Notes: generated from the letters alone by a model not told the origin. A stretch of 22,418 nucleotides of DNA from DRYM01 sp964564025 (GCA_964564025.1 CAZLZO010000021.1:1-22418), one strand, 5' to 3'; numbered from the stretch's first letter, positions 7,045 to 16,487 are shown. Program-made: numbers and translations.

Positions 7045-8121
7045 ATGGATACTGAGGAAAGAATGAAGCTAATAGTTAGGAACGTTGAAGAAGTAGTTAC
7101 GTTCAAAGAGCTTAAGGAGAAAGTAGAGTGTGGAGAAAAGCTCAGAGCTTATCTAGGGTTTGAACCAAGCGGTCTTTTCCACATAGGATGGATTATTTGG
7201 GCAAACAAGTTCAAGGACTTCTTAAAGGCTAATATTGAAACAATACTCTTGGAAGCTACATGGCATGCTATGATAAATGATAAGTTAGGAGGGGTTATGG
7301 AAAACATTAGGAAATGCGCTAAATACATAGAACATTCATTAAGAGCACTAGGAGTAAATATGGACAAAGTTAAAGTTGTAGACGCTGAAGAGCTTGCTTC
7401 AGACAAAAACTATTGGATGCTAGTAATAAGGGTAGCTAAGAACGCTAGCTTAGCTAGAGTGAAAAGAGCTCTAACAATAATGGGTAGGAGAGAAGATGAA
7501 GTCGAAATAGACTTTTCAAAACTAATATATCCTCCAATGCAAGTAGCGGACATATTTTATTTAAAAGTAAACATAGCCTTGGGGGGAATGGATCAAAGGA
7601 AAGCTCACATGTTAGCTAGGGACGTTGCTGAAAAACTTAAAATAGAAAAGCCAATAGCGATACATACACCGCTACTTACAGGACTTCAGGGAATACAGAG
7701 AATGGAGTTTGGAAAGGAAGACTTATTATCGGCTAAAATGAGCAAATCTAAACCATACTCTGCAATTTTCATACACGACAGTCCGGAAGCAATAAGAATG
7801 AAGATAAGAAAAGCATATTGCCCCCCGAAAATAGTTGGCTACAACCCAGTGATTGAAATAGCAAAATACATTTTATTTACTAACGAAAAATTCATCCTAC
7901 ATGTTGAAAGACCTGAAAAATATGGTGGACCACTAGACATTTACAGTTACAATGAACTTGAAAAACTATATAAAGAGGGTAAGCTACATCCTCTAGACTT
8001 GAAAAACGCTATCGCTGAAGCACTAATAAAATACCTTGAACCCGTAAGAGAATACTTTAAAGCAAACAAGGAGGCAAATAGCCTCTTAAACTTCATGCTT
8101 AAGACTCAAATCACAAGGTGA
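7045..8121 (+). CDS. tyrS: tyrosyl-tRNA synthetase
   Basis: 358 residues, the compact archaeal/eukaryotic form lacking the bacterial S4 domain. It charges tRNA-Tyr in the cytosol. Class I Rossmann signatures are HIGW at residues 46-49 (HIGH motif, in EPSGLFHIGW) and AKMSKSKP with KMSKS at 231-235. The tyrosine pocket region IYPPMQVADIF and the GGMDQRKAHMLARD segment near 180-193 are also present. ATG at 7045 is chosen because AGGTG (7034-7038) sits at a proper distance; a GTG at 7036 lies inside that site. The start is 20 nt after the H/ACA-like hairpin, so cutting out the RNA would split the pheT and tyrS messages. The stop codon overlaps the ribosome binding site of dnaG. Confidence 0.96.
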   Translation: MDTEERMKLIVRNVEEVVTFKELKEKVECGEKLRAYLGFEPSGLFHIGWIIWANKFKDFLKANIETILLEATWHAMINDKLGGVMENIRKCAKYIEHSLRALGVNMDKVKVVDAEELASDKNYWMLVIRVAKNASLARVKRALTIMGRREDEVEIDFSKLIYPPMQVADIFYLKVNIALGGMDQRKAHMLARDVAEKLKIEKPIAIHTPLLTGLQGIQRMEFGKEDLLSAKMSKSKPYSAIFIHDSPEAIRMKIRKAYCPPKIVGYNPVIEIAKYILFTNEKFILHVERPEKYGGPLDIYSYNELEKLYKEGKLHPLDLKNAIAEALIKYLEPVREYFKANKEANSLLNFMLKTQITR

Positions 8122-8129
8122 AGTATGAA

Positions 8130-9344
8130 ATGAAGTACTTAATTAAGGCAAAAATAGAAGTAGACGGCATAGTAGAAAAACCCGATGTCATAGGAGCAAT
8201 ATTTGGGCAAACAGAGGGCCTTTTAGGAGAAGAATATGATTTAAGAGAATTACAGGACAAGGGAAGAATAGGGAGAATCCAAGTCGAACTAAAAACAATA
8301 GGCTCCAGAAGCATAGGAGAAGTAATTGTACCTTCAAACTTAGACCGTGTGGAAACAGCTCTCCTAGCAGCCTTACTTGAAGCAGTAGACAGAGTTGGAC
8401 CCTACCCCGCTAAAATAAGGGTTGAAGAAATAGTTGACTTAAGAGTTGAGAAAATAAAGAAAGTAATTAATAGAGCAAAGGAAATACTTCAAAAAATGAT
8501 TCATGAGAAAGGTGTTGACATAAAGGAAGTAATGGATCAAATAGTTAAAGACGTAAGAAGCGCTGAAATAATAAAGTATGGTCCGGAAGGGCTTCCAGCA
8601 GGACCAGACATTGACAAGTCAGATACGATAATAATAGTTGAAGGAAGAGCTGACGTAATAAACATGCTAAAATACGGATATAGGAACGTCATAGCAATCG
8701 AAGGTGCAGGAACAAAGATTCCGGAAACCGTTATTAAACTTAGTAAGGAAAAAACAACAATAGCTTTCTTAGATGGAGATAGAGGAGGAGACCTTATACT
8801 TAAGGAGCTTCTAAAATTCGCCGACATAGACTATATTGCTAGAGCACCATCAGGAAAGGAGGTTGAGGAATTAACAGCAAAAGAAATAGCTAAGGCCCTG
8901 AAAAACGCTGTTCCTGTTGAACAATACCTTAGCGATAAGGAGAAAAAAGCCAAAGTAGATTATGAGAAAACACAGCAGCAAAGAAAAACTTTTGAAGAGA
9001 AAAAAGCCAAAGCCGAAACCCATGGTAAGAGAGAAGTTCGCCCCCCAATATCGCTTCCTCAACACATTCTAGAAGATGTTAAGAAACTTATGGGAACATT
9101 GCAAGCTAAAATATATGATAAAAACTGGAAGCTTGTTAAGGAAGTTCCCGTAGCTAAGCTCGTAGATGAACTTTCAAAACTAAAACAAAACGTTCACACA
9201 ATAATATTTGATGGAGTAATAACGCAAAGACTAGTGGATGTTGCTACAAGTAAGAACGCAAAAATAATAATAGGTGCTAGAGTGGGAGGTTTAATGAAGA
9301 GACCTGTTGATCTCCACATATACTCGTTCGATGAAATTAAGTAA
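8130..9344 (+). CDS. dnaG: archaeal DnaG (TOPRIM primase-like / exosome subunit)
   Basis: 404 residues. The N-terminal archaeal-specific region holds the conserved KYGPEGLPAGPD block (about 149-160). The TOPRIM domain follows with IIIVEGRADVINMLKYGY (catalytic Glu171) and LDGDRGG (Asp215, Asp217). A charged KEKK-rich linker and a C-terminal domain complete it. In archaea this protein is a stable RNA exosome component and has been reported to have primase activity in some species, so the in vivo role is not fixed by sequence. I choose ATG at 8130 with AGGTGA (8116-8121) 8 nt upstream; the alternative GTG at 8118 overlaps the tyrS stop. It overlaps the converging DHH gene by 8 bp. Confidence 0.95.
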   Translation: MKYLIKAKIEVDGIVEKPDVIGAIFGQTEGLLGEEYDLRELQDKGRIGRIQVELKTIGSRSIGEVIVPSNLDRVETALLAALLEAVDRVGPYPAKIRVEEIVDLRVEKIKKVINRAKEILQKMIHEKGVDIKEVMDQIVKDVRSAEIIKYGPEGLPAGPDIDKSDTIIIVEGRADVINMLKYGYRNVIAIEGAGTKIPETVIKLSKEKTTIAFLDGDRGGDLILKELLKFADIDYIARAPSGKEVEELTAKEIAKALKNAVPVEQYLSDKEKKAKVDYEKTQQQRKTFEEKKAKAETHGKREVRPPISLPQHILEDVKKLMGTLQAKIYDKNWKLVKEVPVAKLVDELSKLKQNVHTIIFDGVITQRLVDVATSKNAKIIIGARVGGLMKRPVDLHIYSFDEIK

Positions 9345-10566
9345 AATACTTCAGCAATCCTTTCTTACCAATTTTTTCATCAACCATTTTGTCGAAAAGC
9401 TCTAAGAACCCCTCAATAGCATTTTTCCCGATAACCCCTGAAGCTGCAAACATGTGTCCATCAGCAAATCCTCCAACTTTCTCTGCAGCATAAGACATTA
9501 CTTCAGCAATGCTAGGCATTTCTCCGGAACTTATTTTTTCCTCAAGAACCGAAGGTACTCTACCGGAAACTTTCATAAGATTCTCAGGTAAACGTCCTAG
9601 CCCAGGTATTTCAGGGTTCATTTCCATGAAGCCTAGAATGTATTTATCTTGATGCACTATGCTCTTATATTTTAGTTGAGAAGTGAAGAGACCTATGGTC
9701 TTTACACCTACGTTGTAGAAGAGTTTACCGACACTAAACCATTGCATATGCCTCCTGATTTTTAATCCACCACTACGTATTGTTTCTAATGCTTTCTCGA
9801 AAAGCATGTTTTTTAAAGCCTTCATTTCATCGTGGAACTTAATTATTTCATTAGAAAATCCTTCAAAACACGCTTTTACAGCGTACTTAGGCCCCCCTCT
9901 ATAGTATCCTATGCTTGAAATAGTTGATAGCATTGATGATATAATGTAGTGCGGCTTCCTTAAACCATGGAAGTTCACATAATATCTTTCCTTATATTTG
10001 CCACCATATCTTTTAACTTTACCATCAACTTCAGCATCTATTAATGGTATTTCATTAAGGCTTCTTAAGGGCCCAGGTATTTCTGCTGAACCTATAACGG
10101 CTAAGAACGAGTGCTCTAGAACGCTTTTCCCCATAAGCTTAAACACTATGTAAGTCATTGTTGAAGCAGAAGCATCTCTTTCGCCTTTTAAACCGTAGAG
10201 TTCAGGATTTATATGCACTATTCTCTCATTCTCTACTATTTCAGGGTCATGATGATCTATTATTATAGAGTAGCCTTTCTTAAGTTCTTTAGAAATTTTA
10301 CTTGCATGAGGTGAACCTAAATCAACGTAAACGACTACGTCGTTCTCCACTACTTGTGAGTAAATGAGATTTATGGCTTCTGGAAACAGTTTTTCCAAGC
10401 ATACTCTGCGTTTAACCCTACTTTCACCTATACCCACTAATGCTAGTGCTGCAGAACATATACCATCTGCATCGTCATGGTGTATTAAGAATATTTTATC
10501 TGCTTTCTCTAAAACCTCCTTTGCTCTTAAAACATCTCTTCTAAGTTTTTCAGGAATATTTATCAT
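9337..10566 (-). CDS. DHH-family phosphoesterase (RecJ-like nuclease)
   Basis: 409 residues with the DHH-DHHA1 layout. Motif I is HHDDADG at 29-35, an Asp pair appears in VYVDLGSPH near 80-87, and the DHHDP motif is at 104-108. The C-terminal DHHA1 motif is a variant, GGFADGHMFAASG (from about 365), where families usually have GGGH and AAG. DHH proteins of archaea include RecJ-like exonucleases and the GINS-associated nuclease. The position between dnaG and the polymerase gene favours a role in DNA metabolism, but an oligoribonuclease or cyclic-dinucleotide phosphodiesterase cannot be excluded. It starts at ATG 10564-10566, 21 bp after the polB stop codon on the same strand, so the two are probably one operon. 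Its 3' end overlaps dnaG by 8 bp. Confidence 0.88.
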   Translation of the reverse strand: MINIPEKLRRDVLRAKEVLEKADKIFLIHHDDADGICSAALALVGIGESRVKRRVCLEKLFPEAINLIYSQVVENDVVVYVDLGSPHASKISKELKKGYSIIIDHHDPEIVENERIVHINPELYGLKGERDASASTMTYIVFKLMGKSVLEHSFLAVIGSAEIPGPLRSLNEIPLIDAEVDGKVKRYGGKYKERYYVNFHGLRKPHYIISSMLSTISSIGYYRGGPKYAVKACFEGFSNEIIKFHDEMKALKNMLFEKALETIRSGGLKIRRHMQWFSVGKLFYNVGVKTIGLFTSQLKYKSIVHQDKYILGFMEMNPEIPGLGRLPENLMKVSGRVPSVLEEKISSGEMPSIAEVMSYAAEKVGGFADGHMFAASGVIGKNAIEGFLELFDKMVDEKIGKKGLLKYFT

Positions 10567-10587
10567 TACTTAGCACTCCCCATTAGT

Positions 10588-12969
10588 TTAACGTAGAAAG
10601 TCAAACAGTGTCCTCTGAGACTTTACTGCTGTAGCCTTAAGCTCTCTTTCCGTAATGCCAAAGTATGCTAAAACCCTTGCTGCAGCAGGTATAACCTGTC
10701 TTTCAACATAGTAGTTTGCATCAACATCCTCTATTTTAACAGCAAAGTATGGTGCTGCTCTATCAGATAATTTACCAGTCCCCTTAACTATTACGTAACC
10801 TATTTTCATTCCTGCACTAACTTTTAAACCCATTTCAACCATTTTCTTAGCAACAGCTACATGTGGTGCTTCAACTTCGTATTCATCTATTCTTTTAGAA
10901 ATAGTCTTCCATATTATGAGTTTACTTATGGGTATTCTGCCTTCTCTTAAATCCTTTACCACGTTTTTAACGTACTCAACTGCTTTACTAACACTGCCTT
11001 CCTTAAGAATTATTTCCATAACTTTCTCCTGAACCTCTTTAGCAATATCTGCCCAATCCCCTCTAACAGCTTCAAACCCTACAATATCTATTCTACCATC
11101 TGGTAGGAGACCAGCGTATCTCTTCTTAGCTTCAGTGAAGAACACTCTTACATAGATTTTATCAATTTTTATTTCGAACCCTAATTCTTTACGTATTTTT
11201 TCGATAAGCTTCTCCACTCTTTCCTTATCGTATTTCACAAATAAGCTGTCAGTATCTCCATAGATTACTTCTAAGCCTAATTCTCTAGCATACTCCATAG
11301 CTTTCCTTATCGTTTGCCTACCCCACGCCGTTATTGCTTCAGCAGCCGGTTTACAATACCATCTAGCACCTACCCATCCTTGGTAGCCATACATAGCGTT
11401 AGCTAGGATTTTCAATGCCTTCTGTCTTTCATCAAGAATTCTGTATTCTGGAGAATCGGGCTTGTACTTTTTCATTTCCTCCCTAACTTGCTTCCTAAGT
11501 TTCAAAAGGGTTTCAAGAACTTTCTTGAAGAAACCTGGTGGCTCCTTTCTAAACCTGTGCCCTATTTCTGGAGCAACCCAAACACTTTCTGGATCAGCTT
11601 CTTCCTCAGGTGGAATGTAGGTGTCAGGTGAAATATTATATTTTATCATAATGTTCGGGTACATTGCTGAAAAGTCGAGAACAGCAATATTTTCATGAAC
11701 ACCTTTCCTGGGTGCGAGAACTATTGCTCCACGATAGGGTTCATAAGGTCTCTCAATTCTATTTGGAACAAGCTCGTTTGCTAAGTAAGCTTCCCTCATA
11801 AGATACCATTCAACACGGTAACCTACTGAAGCCGCACCAACTTGGTCTAAAGGCAACCCTGTTATGCTTGAAAGCTGTATTGCAAAAGGTAGGAACTTCT
11901 CACCTAACCCATAGGTTGAAACCACATCGTCCGCACCGTACTTTAAAAACACAGATCTTTTAGCAGGGTTGTCCCAATACTTTGGCATTTCATACCATTC
12001 AATAAGAACTCTTTTGCTTTTAGGCATAACACCTAAGTAGTCAGCTATGTTCTCTAACGTTTTAACTTTAACTTCGTGAACCTCTTCAGCAAAGTCGTAG
12101 AGGTCAACATTTGCTCTGCCCATTACTGAAATGTGTCCGTAAACGCTTGGATTAGGTTCAGCACCTGTTCTACCAACGTTTATTTTAACACCAACTCTTT
12201 TTCCTCTCTCAAGAAGATATGGCCAATCAAATCTATTACTATTATATCCCATTATAATGTCGGGATCTTGTTCTTGCACATATTTTACGAATGACTCTAG
12301 AAGACCTCTATCATCATGGTTTTTAGCGGTAAACTGCTTTAAACCATCAGTACTTGAATATAGTGAAATAATTATTACAGGATCCCTTTCTGGACTAGGA
12401 GATCCACGTGGATTGTAGCATTCAATATCGAAAGCTACTTTTCTTAAGGGGGGCTCTTTAATTAAATTAATGGGTTTAATAGGTGGCTTAACGTAATATA
12501 CTTCATCAACTCTTATATTGGTTTTCTTCCCATACTCTTCGACTTCAGCTTCATGCCATGATGATGGTTTAAGTTGGTAATCTATTAAGTATCTCATTGA
12601 GAATCTTATATCAGCTTCTAAAACTTCTCTTACCTCTGGAAACTTCTTTATTTCCTCCCTGTATTTAGGGACTTGGTCAGGGATTACAGTGGTTACTTTA
12701 AGTACCTTTACTGGTTTCCCAAAATACTTTTTTGAAACTTCTTCGACGGAAGTTATTGGCGACCTAGCTGTAGATAACGCCTTAATTTTAGATTTAAGCT
12801 TCTCAATACTAACTCCTTCTTCGGGTAAAACGTAAAAGTATGGTCTAAAATTTCTATCTATAAGTAAAACCCTCTTATTATCCTCCGTTATACCCCAAAT
12901 CAGTATGTGAGGTTCCCTACCAACAACCTGATATGTTATGTCAAGTAGCCAGAATCTTAATTTAACCAC
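10588..12969 (-). CDS. polB: family B DNA polymerase, replicative type
   Basis: 793 residues, complete. An N-terminal domain of the kind that scans for uracil (about 1-130) is followed by an intact 3'-5' exonuclease: ExoI FDIECYN (DIE at 181-183), ExoII GYNSNRFDWPYL (241-252) and ExoIII YGADD (344-348). Polymerase motif A is DFSAMYPNIM (432-441), motif B is KALKILANAMYGYQG (517-531) and motif C is YGDTDS (570-575). All catalytic acidic residues are present, so it should synthesise and proofread DNA. No intein interrupts it. The start is GTG at 12967-12969 with GGTGG about 8 nt upstream. A TATA-like GCATAAAACT lies around 13000. It is followed on the same strand by the DHH gene. Confidence 0.97.
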   Translation of the reverse strand: MVKLRFWLLDITYQVVGREPHILIWGITEDNKRVLLIDRNFRPYFYVLPEEGVSIEKLKSKIKALSTARSPITSVEEVSKKYFGKPVKVLKVTTVIPDQVPKYREEIKKFPEVREVLEADIRFSMRYLIDYQLKPSSWHEAEVEEYGKKTNIRVDEVYYVKPPIKPINLIKEPPLRKVAFDIECYNPRGSPSPERDPVIIISLYSSTDGLKQFTAKNHDDRGLLESFVKYVQEQDPDIIMGYNSNRFDWPYLLERGKRVGVKINVGRTGAEPNPSVYGHISVMGRANVDLYDFAEEVHEVKVKTLENIADYLGVMPKSKRVLIEWYEMPKYWDNPAKRSVFLKYGADDVVSTYGLGEKFLPFAIQLSSITGLPLDQVGAASVGYRVEWYLMREAYLANELVPNRIERPYEPYRGAIVLAPRKGVHENIAVLDFSAMYPNIMIKYNISPDTYIPPEEEADPESVWVAPEIGHRFRKEPPGFFKKVLETLLKLRKQVREEMKKYKPDSPEYRILDERQKALKILANAMYGYQGWVGARWYCKPAAEAITAWGRQTIRKAMEYARELGLEVIYGDTDSLFVKYDKERVEKLIEKIRKELGFEIKIDKIYVRVFFTEAKKRYAGLLPDGRIDIVGFEAVRGDWADIAKEVQEKVMEIILKEGSVSKAVEYVKNVVKDLREGRIPISKLIIWKTISKRIDEYEVEAPHVAVAKKMVEMGLKVSAGMKIGYVIVKGTGKLSDRAAPYFAVKIEDVDANYYVERQVIPAAARVLAYFGITERELKATAVKSQRTLFDFLR

Positions 12970-13029
12970 TACTTAACCACCTTACTCCACATAAGTAGTT
13001 TTATGCAGAAACCTACTTAACTCCAACTT

Positions 13030-13470
13030 TTACTCAAGAACCCTATACATTACATAGGCGTCTTCGCCGTCAAGGTAGAAGTTCTTTAAAGTATAAGCAA
13101 TTTTAAAACCTATTTTTAAGTAAAGATTTATCGCGTGCTTGTTGGAAACCCTAACTTCAAGTCTAACAACTTTCACACCATGCTTTTTAAATCTCTTTAA
13201 TAACTCATTTATTAATACTTTAGCATACCCTTTTCTCCTATGCTTAGGGTGTATAGCTAATGAAATAATGTGTCCGAGAATTCTCCACTTAACTAACCCT
13301 ATTATGTACCCTAAAATTTCATTGGTGTCTTCTAAAACCAAGAACGTGTCATTACATATTTTAGAATATATTAGAAGTAATGTTTTAGGGTATGGTTCTT
13401 TGAATGAGATTCTTTCTATTTCATAAACCTTTTCTAAGTCGCTTTCCTTCACATTCCTTATTTCAACCAT
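13030..13470 (-). CDS. rimI: GNAT N-acetyltransferase, RimI / archaeal N-terminal acetyltransferase type
   Basis: 146 residues, the usual size for RimI-like enzymes. They move an acetyl group from acetyl-CoA to protein N-termini or ribosomal proteins. The acetyl-CoA motif A is clear: SLAIHPKHRRKGYAKVLINELL (about 85-106), which contains the R/Q-x-x-G-x-A pyrophosphate loop. It is followed by VVRLEVRVSNKHAINLYLKIGF, the Asn and Tyr helix typical of this branch. In archaea the single RimI homologue often serves as the general N-terminal acetyltransferase, which would complement the methionine aminopeptidase gene in this window; that link is inference. It lies 60 bp upstream of polB on the same strand. 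ATG at 13468-13470. Confidence 0.9.
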   Translation of the reverse strand: MVEIRNVKESDLEKVYEIERISFKEPYPKTLLLIYSKICNDTFLVLEDTNEILGYIIGLVKWRILGHIISLAIHPKHRRKGYAKVLINELLKRFKKHGVKVVRLEVRVSNKHAINLYLKIGFKIAYTLKNFYLDGEDAYVMYRVLE

Positions 13471-13596
13471 AATCCCAACTATCCCAGTAATGACTATTTT
13501 TGTCTGAAACTTATTTTTATTCTTTTGAAAGAAAAACGCTAGCTATGCTTTTTAACTGGTAAGTTAAAGCACATAACATAGTGTAGTGGAGGAAAA

Positions 13597-14691
13597 ATGC
13601 AAATACTGCTAGCAGATGTTAAGAAAGGAGTTTTGAAGGTTAAAATCGAGGATGACGAAGACTTATGGTTACTTAACACTATAGTTGCTCCAGGAGACAT
13701 AGTGTATTCGTTAACAACAAGGGAGGTTAAGCCTAAAGGAACCTCACGTAGCGGTAAAGGCAGTAAGAGAATACCTATGTACTTAGGTGTGCGTGTTGAA
13801 TCTACAGAGTATGAGCCATTCACCAATAGATTAAGAATAAGGGGAGTAATTGTTGAAGGACCGGAGGACTTCGGCCTTAAAGGTCATCATCATACACTTT
13901 CAATAACTATAGGTAGCGAATTAACCATAGTTAAGGAAAAGGGGATACCTAAATACCTTATCGAGAAAATTATGGCCTCCCGTAGGCTTAGGGAAAATGT
14001 AGGTATAGTTGCCTTAGACTACGATGAAATAGCTTTTGGCTTAGTTAAGGGGTATGGGGTAAAAATAGTGTTTTCCGAAGCAACAAGGTTTCCAGGTAAA
14101 AGAGAAACTTCTAGAGACGTGAAGTTTAAGGAGAAACTTATGGAATTAGCTGAAAAAATAGTTAAAACTTCAATAAGAGAAAACGTCAGTGTTCTCGTAA
14201 TTGCAAGCCCAGGTTTCCTTAAAGACCAACTCGTTGAAATAGTAAAGGATATTGTTAGAAGAGAACATGTGGAACTAAAAATTCTCACAGCCCATTGTTC
14301 CGTAGGTGGAGCTAAAGGGATAAATGAGGTTTTAAAGTCGAAAATCATGGAGGACGTAGTTAAAATGTACGATATTGTTGAAAAAGAAAAACTGTTCTCA
14401 GAGCTCATGAGGAGACTTTCAGTAAATGAAAATACTGTTGCCTTAGGCTTAAATGAGGTATATAATGCGGCTAAAGTAGGGGCAATAGAGTACTTGCTTG
14501 TGCTTGATGGAAAACTAAAGGACATGGTTATTGAGGAAGCTAAAGTATTTGAGGAAATACTTGAGTCTTTAGAGAAGTTCAGTGGGAAAATGAAAATATA
14601 TAGTTTACATCACGAATCAGGTTTGCAACTTAAGCAACTAGGAGGTATTGCTGCTCTCCTAAGATTTCCTCTTAGAAAACTAGGGGAGTAA
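13597..14691 (+). CDS. pelA: pelota homologue, ribosome rescue factor
   Basis: 364 residues, full length for archaeal pelota (aPelota). With aABCE1 and an EF1A-like GTPase it splits ribosomes stalled on mRNA. The three domains are recognisable. The N-terminal Sm-like domain (1-125) includes SRSGKGSKRIPMYLGVRVE and EGPEDFGLKGHHHTL. The central eRF1 domain 2 (about 130-260) includes VGIVALDYDEIAFGLVKGYG. The C-terminal domain includes TVALGLNEVYNAAKVGAIEY and ends IAALLRFPLRK. As expected for pelota, no GGQ peptide-release motif is present in the middle domain. The start ATG has a GGAGG site 5 nt upstream (13589-13593). A TATA-like CTTTTTAACT sits at about 13545-13554. It overlaps the converging radical SAM gene by 20 bp. 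Confidence 0.96.
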   Translation: MQILLADVKKGVLKVKIEDDEDLWLLNTIVAPGDIVYSLTTREVKPKGTSRSGKGSKRIPMYLGVRVESTEYEPFTNRLRIRGVIVEGPEDFGLKGHHHTLSITIGSELTIVKEKGIPKYLIEKIMASRRLRENVGIVALDYDEIAFGLVKGYGVKIVFSEATRFPGKRETSRDVKFKEKLMELAEKIVKTSIRENVSVLVIASPGFLKDQLVEIVKDIVRREHVELKILTAHCSVGGAKGINEVLKSKIMEDVVKMYDIVEKEKLFSELMRRLSVNENTVALGLNEVYNAAKVGAIEYLLVLDGKLKDMVIEEAKVFEEILESLEKFSGKMKIYSLHHESGLQLKQLGGIAALLRFPLRKLGE

Positions 14692-15775
14692 TGTTCTTTA
14701 CAATATTGTTTCTTGTAGGGTATTTCTCAATAATGTATGCTTTGAAATGTTTAATACCGCTACTATAGAGCTCATTAGTAATATGCTGGAGAACATGTGG
14801 GGGAAGAAGCACTTGAACTTCTTCTTCACCATAAACAATGTCTAATGGTAACTTAGTTAGTAATATCTTATGCTCAACACCTTTATGCCATAGGTTTTTG
14901 GGAATCTTTAAAACTACGTGTTTTAGTAAGCCTTCCTTCGTAATTTCTTCATAAGGCTTAGCGGTTTCTTGAGCCTTTCTTAGAAGCCTCTTTCTCGTTT
15001 GCACCTTATCCTTATATGTAACACTGCAGTAATGTACAGTTATTTCCTCAGTGTTGCATGAAGACCACTTAAGAATTTCTGTAGCTAATTCTTCACTACC
15101 CTCGACAGCAATGTATGAGTCTTTTTTCAGTTTAAACCCTCTTCTACGAAGTTCTTCTTCATTGCTTTCCGTAAATTCCATTTCATTAAGATTAATGAAT
15201 TTCACACCTAATTTCTCAGCTTCACTTATCAATTTAAAGTAGAATTCTTTAAGTCCTGGAATTAGAGGAACTTCTATTCCAACATCTAAGTCAGTGTACT
15301 TAATTGCTTGCTCTACGTTTTTCAAAACCCTCCAATCTCTTACATGAAACCTTATTTCATCTAATCCTTCATTGTAAAGTTTTACTAGGAGATCTCTTGA
15401 TAAGTGTTTACCTATGGTGTATAAGTGTATATGGAATTTTTCGCCTAAAACATTCTTTAAAAGCCTTATAACCTCAATTACTCGCTTAGGGTAAATTAAA
15501 GGTTCACCACCAGTAATGCTTGCCCCTAAGGCCTTCATTTCATAAATTTCCCTTAAAACATCATTGAATGTTTCAGCTTTCTCCTCATTAACATACATTG
15601 TGTCCTTATTTCTTCTAGCCGAACTTATTGGGCAATAGTAACATTTTTCATAGCATATTCCTGTTAAAAATATTACAGCCTTGGCTCCCTGATAGCATAG
15701 CTTGCATCCTAAAGGGAGTTCCCCTATGAATCTTGAACCCTCAAGACCCTTTTTAATATCTCTACATTCTTTCAT
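14672..15775 (-). CDS. archaeal radical SAM protein, related to pyruvate formate-lyase activase (COG2108-like)
   Basis: 367 residues. The cluster-binding motif is CYEKCYYC (Cys41, Cys45, Cys48; CxxxCxxC), followed by a SAM-binding GGEP in SITGGEPLIYP. Two more cysteines, CKLC at 24-27, precede the motif and may bind zinc or a second cluster. The rest fits the TIM-barrel family COG2108, archaeal proteins whose reaction is not known to me. The start codon at 15773-15775 lies inside the end of the nucleotidyltransferase gene (14 bp overlap), with a strong AAGGAGG site 7 nt upstream, so the two are translationally coupled. The 3' end overlaps pelota by 20 bp in convergent arrangement. Confidence 0.88.
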   Translation of the reverse strand: MKECRDIKKGLEGSRFIGELPLGCKLCYQGAKAVIFLTGICYEKCYYCPISSARRNKDTMYVNEEKAETFNDVLREIYEMKALGASITGGEPLIYPKRVIEVIRLLKNVLGEKFHIHLYTIGKHLSRDLLVKLYNEGLDEIRFHVRDWRVLKNVEQAIKYTDLDVGIEVPLIPGLKEFYFKLISEAEKLGVKFINLNEMEFTESNEEELRRRGFKLKKDSYIAVEGSEELATEILKWSSCNTEEITVHYCSVTYKDKVQTRKRLLRKAQETAKPYEEITKEGLLKHVVLKIPKNLWHKGVEHKILLTKLPLDIVYGEEEVQVLLPPHVLQHITNELYSSGIKHFKAYIIEKYPTRNNIVKNITPLVF

Positions 15776-16487
15776 ACACTATCCTCCTTACGTGAGGGTT
15801 TTCTCTAGCAAGCTTATCTAATGCTTCTTCAAAGGTTTCCGCTGGTTTAAGCTCGTACTTAACGAAAACCCCTGTTCTTCCAAGCCTATCTCTTCGTGTA
15901 AGAACTCTTACCCTCTCCTCCACTACATCAACTGATATGCCTAAAATACTTGCTACTTCAGCTTCCCTACCTATGATAGGTTCTTCGACATGGCCTTTTT
16001 CAGTAGGTTTAATGAGCATTAATCTCTTATCTACTCCGGGAACCCTCTTTAAAACATTTTCTTTAAAATCTGAAAGTTCAAGGAGTCCTCCGAACTTGTA
16101 AAACTCATATTCTTTACGGGAAAGCCTCACTAAAGGGAAAGACACAACTTTTGTCTCTAATTCGTCAAGCACTATGTAAGCTTTTATAGCATGCTGCGGT
16201 GTTGCTTGAACCACTATTCTCCTGTACGGAATGTATCCTGCGTTTTCCAGTGCTAACTCTATGCGATAAGAGGGTACAACATATGGTATAACAACGTCTA
16301 TGTCGCTTGTTTCCCTAACATCTCCTCTAGCAATACTCCCGTGAACTATGGGGTTTAAGCCGTATTTGAAAAGAGCACTCATTATCTTTAATGCTTCCCT
16401 TCTTTTTTCAACTAAAATACTCCACCTTTTAGAGTCATAGATTACTTCTACAGCATCCCCTACTCTTGCAACCTTTTCTCTAACCAT
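15762..16487 (-). CDS. predicted archaeal nucleotidyltransferase (Pol beta-like fold)
   Basis: 241 residues. The nucleotidyltransferase signature is HGSIARGDVRETSDIDVVI (about 49-67), where Asp62 and Asp64 would bind metal in the GSx(n)DxD pattern. The C-terminal part has a helix-turn-helix-like segment (EAEVASILGISVDVVEERV near 172-190) and the VRVLTRRDRLGRTGVFVKYEL segment. This matches the archaeal COG1665 type, whose substrate is unknown; transfer of a nucleotide to RNA or protein is possible. It overlaps the downstream radical SAM gene by 14 bp. The ATG at 16485-16487 has no clear ribosome binding site, so initiation on a very short leader is likely. Confidence 0.85.
   Translation of the reverse strand: MVREKVARVGDAVEVIYDSKRWSILVEKRREALKIMSALFKYGLNPIVHGSIARGDVRETSDIDVVIPYVVPSYRIELALENAGYIPYRRIVVQATPQHAIKAYIVLDELETKVVSFPLVRLSRKEYEFYKFGGLLELSDFKENVLKRVPGVDKRLMLIKPTEKGHVEEPIIGREAEVASILGISVDVVEERVRVLTRRDRLGRTGVFVKYELKPAETFEEALDKLARENPHVRRIVYERM

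Noticed and set aside
8583..8608. A stretch in dnaG (GGTCCGGAAGG then AGCAGGACC) that looks like the SRP helix 8 S-domain core
   Set aside because: It encodes the conserved DnaG block YGPEGLPAGPD in frame, the flanks do not pair into helix 5 or 6, and it is not GC-rich beyond this codon run. It is not the missing S domain.
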